64,000 nt of DNA, taken from NCBI GenBank assembly GCA_023159155.1, contig JAJNNX010000001.1, forward strand, positions 868,001-932,000, in the 5' to 3' direction. The notes beneath the pieces were generated by a model. The model searched no databases. It was not told where the DNA came from and saw nothing but the letters and a program-made list of their open reading frames with translations. The translations under genes and the position numbers were made by a program. Origin of the DNA: Ustulina deusta. Lineage: Eukaryota > Ascomycota > Sordariomycetes > Xylariales > Xylariaceae. Shown in pieces: positions 59,001-64,000 of the stretch; position 1 is the first letter of the stretch; every line of letters begins with the position of its first letter.

Positions 59001-61452
59001 GTGGGATGATGAAGACGCAGCACATCTCCTTGTTCCAGTCATACATCGGAAACCTGGGACTGCGAAAAGCTACCAAGCGCGTAAGTGGGAAGGCGTCTGT
59101 GTACCTCACTTTATCATGGTTACACCGCAAGAGGCAAGAAGCGAGGAGATCATTCGCCGCAAGGTCTTGGAGAAAGTGGCAACATTTACAAAGCACACTT
59201 TTTTCGCCCGCGTGGACGAGTCTGACGGGTCCGAAACCACCGAGCCTGAAATGATTGGGCCTAATGGCTCGGATACAGCTTCTTCCGTTGGAGGAAAGGT
59301 TGTTGCTCGATCTGTGGGGAGCGAGGACGACATTGTCGATGTGCGAATGAAAGACGCGTCGGATAAGAAGAGTAATGTTGGGAGGTATGAATGAGTAAGC
59401 ATATTGAATATGAACAGATACTAATCGCTCATTATAGTCGTTCGCCGCCAGCTCAAATAAAGAACGGAAGGCCAGCCTGGATAAACCCTAAGACCTTCCT
59501 CCCGCCTCATTTCCAGAATCTCTTTGAGATGGGAATATTCACAGAACCGTCCAGTGCCATCCCTACAGGTAATAATAGCATCTCGGAGGAAAGAGACTAC
59601 CCTAGGCTCTCATCTCGAGTTCCAGCGGAATCTCCCTCTTCGGAGGACCAATTCGATAACGCGACGAACGGTACAATTTCGAATGACGACAGTAGTTCAG
59701 ATGAGGCGCCCCGGCGGAGTATCGAAAACCCGTTGACACGTATGAACGAAGAAAGCGATGATGAGGACAATGGTCCGCCTGTGAAGGTACTCCTAAGATC
59801 CCTAAACCCCCACAGATGGAACAACCTCATGGTTCAGCAAACTCGCGACGAACAATTACTAATGAATCACCAGTCATTTGCTCACCGGCCTAAACATAAC
59901 CGCCCTGCAAAGGCTAACACTAAGCCTGCCAATGGCCGTAAAAAGATGAAACCGGGACGACAATATGGCAGCAAAGGCGCCAAAAAGCGTCTACGGCGTC
60001 AACAGCAAGAGAAACAGAATGCCATTCATTTCGAGGACCCTGCCGATCTGAGCGATCCCGTCCCTGATGGTGGCCCGCTCATTCGGCTGAGAGAAGGTCT
60101 TGTTGTTGATTGGTCGGAAGCTGCTTATGAAGAAATATTTGGTTCTGAAGGGTCCTTAGAAACATGGGAGTCGTGTGATCTGCTATCTGACCCGGATCTC
60201 GAGAGGTCACAAGATGCACGTGCTAAACGCCGGAAGCATGGTCTCACTCTCGATGAATGTCTAGACGAGTTTGAGCGAGATGAGATACTTTCCGAACAGG
60301 ATATGTGGTATTGCCCTCGCTGCAAGGAACATCGCCGCGCTAGTAAAAAACTCGACCTTTGGAAGACGCCAGATATCCTCGTCATCCATCTAAAACGCTT
60401 CAGTTCCAGTGGATTCCGGCGGGACAAACTGGAGACCCTTGTTGATTTTCCCACGGAGAACCTAGATATCACGCCACGTGTGCTACAAACAGAAGAGGGA
60501 AAACAAGAGATTTATGATCTAATCGGAGTTGATTGCCATTACGGAGGATTGGGAGGTGGGCATTACACAGCTTATGCAAAGAGCTTCATTGATGGACAGT
60601 GGTATTCTTATAATGGTGAGCCAATACTTCTAGTTTCTTGGTCCTTTGTGTTAACGGTTTTTAGATTCATCGGTATCCAAGACCACGACTGACCGCATTG
60701 TTGATTCCTCGGCATACATGCTCTTTTACCGCCGACGATCCAACGTCCCTTTAGGAGGACCTAGTTTGCACACAATTCTGGAGCGTTTTGCAGACAACGA
60801 CGACGATGAGATGTCCGGACTGGGGGAAGGTCGGCGTCTCGGCGAAGGCTTCTCCCAGAATGGGTCGTCGAGCGCGTTACAAGGAGCAGGAGTTTCTCAC
60901 CTGGCCGAAAATCGTGGTGGTAGCTGTAATATGGACCCACGCCCAACTATGTCTTCATTTACAGTAGATGATAGAGGGGACGACGATATTCCGCTCCTTG
61001 CCAGCTCACGCTTCCAATCTGGACACGCCATTGACGAAGACGAAGGGATCGGACTCGATGACTCCGAGCCAAGCGCACAACCATTTAATCTCAGCACCTG
61101 GAGTTTCAAAAATATCCCAAACGTGGCTGAAGACAGTCCATTTGGTTCAGGCGCTGCCTCCGACGAAGCCCAACATGACTCATCCGGTGATGAACGAGCA
61201 CTGAGCACCCAGGATGACATGGACTCTAGCTTTCCAGGGATGTCAGAATACAAACTGCCACAATCTGGGGAGGATCCCCCATCGTACCTCAACCATCCGA
61301 CACCGAATTATGTGAACCAGCCTTCGACCAGCGGCACAAATCGGATCGCACACGAAGTGCATGAAGTCATACCAAACGGCGAACAGGAACCACAATCCGA
61401 TGATGCAGCAGAAATTCACTTAGATGACGATGATAAGATTAAGGTCCCTTAG
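56059..61452 (+). CDS. UBP12: ubiquitin-specific protease, UBP12/USP15 type (5' end uncertain)
   Basis: Exons: up to 56947, 57005-59384, 59438-60615, 60665-61452; 1744 codons counting from 56059. The frame is open back to 56032 but has no ATG before 56683, and a splice-acceptor-like sequence ends at 56031; a first coding exon is probably upstream. A disordered head is followed by a DUSP domain (about 300-430; QWLTYVPLDS). The USP core has the Cys box LTNLGNTCYMNAALQCL (Cys672 in this numbering) and the His box CHYGGLGGGHYTAYA (His1465). Zinc ligands CPMC and CPRC lie in the thumb/finger part, separated by a long acidic insert. The acidic tail is low complexity. It removes ubiquitin from proteins; relatives act on signalling and cullin pathways. 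Confidence 0.9.
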
Positions 61453-63005
61453 TTGTGTGGCCTGCATGTTGGGAATTTCTGTGCCTTGCCACGCTTTCGA
61501 ACATGTGCATCGTCCTAGATTGTGTGTATCTGTTTGTGCTCCTTTCTAATAATCTAGGCCGGTCAGGCGTCGAATTGCTTCGCCCTTCATTGGAGAGGGA
61601 ATTCGTTGCTCACTAGAATGTAGATATGAGGGGGGAAAGGTGCGCGCTCTTCCCAACTCTCAAAGCGCATCGTGGGTGGCACCATCCGGGAATTTTGCGC
61701 ATCACAAAACCGTACAGGGTAACATCCCCGATCGCACATATAACTGAGGCAATATACCCGTATATATAACGAAGCTACCGTAAGTGGTAGACGCGGAAAC
61801 CGGACTGAGGTTCGTCGTGGCCCGATTTCGAACCATGGTGACTGTTTCTTTTGGGGATGGGTGGGGGAGGGGGGACAAATGGGTTTGGGTTTAATTGGTC
61901 AGCCCATCAAACGACAGCATAAGTTTGTGGTTGGTGCATTGCATACCCTGGTTGTCACAAATGGGTTTGTGGCTGCTTGACAGGGTCTCGGCGTCTTTGC
62001 TGTACGGAGTTATAATAGATTGCATCACTGTTTGGCGAGCATGTTACACAGCCTTCAGTGTGAGTTTTGTTTTCGCATGAGAATATACATTTAGTCGCTA
62101 TAAATCCTATGTTAGCGGGAGGCCTCGTCTTGTCAGATTCTAGTCAGGGCAATATGTCCTAAATGAAGGAGTCGATGGGTCTGGAGAGCGGTGCGTCTTT
62201 CAGAACCTGTTCATGGCACCTAATATTGGGTGAAGCACCCTTTGGTAGTAATGTGGTATATTCAAGTGCCAGCTGCTGAGTAGTTCCTAGCAAAAACCAG
62301 GCCCTGACCTATATAGACCATTGGCGGGAATTTCTACAAAAAGACCATCTCGTAAGATGTAGGTACAACACTTCTTCTTGAGAACTATCTAGGCCAAACG
62401 CCAACGTGGAGAAATACGTGTATTCTCTCGAGCGCAATTGGTGCGGCTATAGCCAGCCACATGTCGGTGGGCAGTTCTTGGAAAGCCAATAATAATAAAA
62501 ACTAAGGTTCTCGGGAAAGTCAGAGCTGATATCAGCATCGATTTGTAACCCTCGCTTAACCACTGAGACAGTAACGACGCCTCTGTGCCATTCTTATGTA
62601 ACAATGGCAGCCACAAATCCTCTTCTGGGTGGCGAAGTTGTTCGCTTCTCACATCATCGTGGATGACTTACACTCTGTCTGAAGCATAAGGTAATCGATC
62701 AAGCCTGAGATGGGCCCATATACTTTTAGATCTCCGAGTGAGGTGTCCTCGCTCCTACGGCGAAATTCACTTGGCTTGTCCATTCATGTTATATATACAT
62801 AACTAATTGCCGAGAGCCGTAGACGAGGGCCGCCGCGCTGTAACATGGAAAGAAAAAGTGGTTGGTTGCCTCAAGTGTGCCCTATTTTGTATTTACACAG
62901 CCAATCATGGATATCAATTCGCTTAATCTAGGTACTTACACTAGACTAGACTAGATAGTGAACATTTGTTTGTTTCTTTTCTTTTTTTTTTTTTTTTGAC
63001 AGAAA

Positions 63006-63033
63006 TTCCGCGGATTGGGGGGACTCCGCGGAA
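63006..63033. repeat. inverted repeat between T and A tracts
   Basis: TTCCGCGGA (63006-63014) and TCCGCGGAA (63025-63033) are perfect inverted copies. A long T tract ends just before (about 62980-62998) and an A tract follows (about 63050-63059), so the whole stretch of about 80 bases could fold. It may be a small mobile-element remnant. Confidence 0.5.
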
Positions 63034-63228
63034 CCAGCTCGGTCTCTCGAAAAAAAAAACGGTGAAATGGGGGAAGTCAGTCATTACTAAGAGACGAGGC
63101 GAGTGGGATTCTGAAATAGATATTGGAAAAAAAACCAACATTGCTTGTGACCTGGGCGTTGCGCCACCCTCTAGGAAAGGGGCGGGTAGGATTTCCATTA
63201 CGTTTAACTTACGTCATCTTTCAATAAT

Positions 63229-63259
63229 ACAGACAGACAGACGGACAGACGGACAGACG
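63229..63259 (+). repeat. tetranucleotide microsatellite (ACAG/ACGG)n
   Basis: About seven and a half units of CAGA/CGGA type in a row. Low-complexity repeat, probably variable in length. Confidence 0.8.
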
Positions 63260-64000
63260 AATAGTGTAGAGAAAATACCAATCCGTAGGCGGTTAGGTTT
63301 TGTGATCCTATCTATTCAGCTAAGTGTGTAGTCAACGGTCGTGGCGCTGAGAGGCTGTCTACCTAACCTACCCTACACTTTCGACGTCAAGTATTTGGCA
63401 TATTTCTCTAACCAAGAGCTCGATGTAGGAATTGCGATGGTGGATCTCTCCTCGTCTACCGCAGGGGTGTTATACCTCGCTGGAGCAAGCTTGCTGGCGT
63501 AGATGTAGGTTACCTGCTTGTCGCGAGAAAAAGGAGTACTTACAGGGTGTTATAGACAGGATCTGATAAGTAGTGGGTAGTCCGTGCACAACGACCTTCT
63601 ATCTAGCCAAGTAGGTAGTCCTCGCCGGTCTTGACTTAACCAAGCACTTATGTATGCACTGCAGTAGTGTAGTGTATTATAAACCAGGAGAAAAAGTCCC
63701 ATGGCCCTGTGTTTGGCAGGCAAGCAGGGAGGATGTGGAAATCTATGGATACCGCAACACGTTGCTGTGGCATGAGAAGGGCGTGCCGCCAAATTGGTAA
63801 CCTAGCATAGTGCGCGCTACACCTCCACGTAGCACTCACGAATCGTACTATGCGTGCAGTCCTCATGCCGGGGAGCGGGTCGCGTTGCGCTAGAATCTGA
63901 GTGCTTATCTGTGGCTGGCTGGCCGGGAAAGTGACCGGGGAGGGGCGGGGGCTTTTTTCTCTCTCTTTCGTTTGGAGCGGAGGAATACGCCATAGTGTAC

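Larger units (their letters stand above)
61453..64000. other. intergenic, right end of window
   Basis: About 2.5 kb with no supported gene. It holds T-rich and A-rich tracts around an inverted repeat (63006-63033) and a tetranucleotide repeat (63229-63259). A region near 61780-61840 looked tRNA-like at first but cannot be folded as one. The frames at 62389-62652 and 63550-63866 have no domain. Confidence 0.55.

Noticed and set aside
61780..61845. tRNA-like stretch with GGTAGACGCGG and a TTCGAA sequence
   Set aside because: Neither strand gives a paired T-arm or acceptor stem, and the A-box consensus fails.

Overview
The window is nuclear DNA of a filamentous ascomycete (Pezizomycotina, probably Sordariomycetes). 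The evidence is short GT-AG introns (about 47-220 bp) with CTAAC-type branch sites, a highly reducing polyketide synthase, a Zn2Cys6 regulator, a fungal rhodopsin-domain membrane protein, and many TACCTAGGTA-type stretches in intergenic DNA. All gene models below were spliced by hand. In each the summed exon length is a multiple of three, and most junctions are supported by the protein motif that spans them.

Positions 1667-34006 hold a secondary-metabolite cluster, perhaps extending to 35413. In order it contains: a highly reducing PKS (+); a Zn2Cys6 transcription factor (+); a small DUF3237/UPF0311-type protein (-), cut into exons too short to stand out as one long reading frame; a PaxM-like FAD monooxygenase with a C-terminal membrane anchor (-); an MFS exporter (+); a secreted or ER-routed GMC oxidoreductase (-); a zinc alcohol dehydrogenase (-); a cytochrome P450 (+); an eight-helix membrane protein that may be a cyclase (-); a flavin monooxygenase with a C-terminal membrane anchor (+); and a rhodopsin-domain (PTH11-like) membrane protein (-). 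No prenyltransferase, thioesterase, trans-enoyl reductase or NRPS is in the window. The PKS has clear KS, AT, DH, KR and ACP signatures, a decayed C-methyltransferase and an enoyl reductase with an altered nucleotide loop. My inference is a polyene or partly reduced chain that is oxygenated by several membrane-bound oxidases and perhaps cyclised by the membrane protein.

A SLIP-GC-like nuclear GTPase (36877-40885, -) lies between the cluster and a housekeeping block. From 42246 that block runs: CFIm25 (mRNA 3'-end processing), a YjbQ/UPF0047 protein, the complex I subunit NDUFS6, an Mpp6-like RNA-exosome cofactor with an added zinc knuckle, a 4-kb gene-free gap, an insulysin (STE23/IDE) with a possible mitochondrial presequence, and a UBP12/USP15-type deubiquitinase. 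The last 2.5 kb is non-coding, with homopolymer tracts, an inverted repeat and a tetranucleotide repeat.

Limits: no homology search was possible. Family calls rest on recognised motifs, and the compound made by the cluster cannot be named from the sequence.
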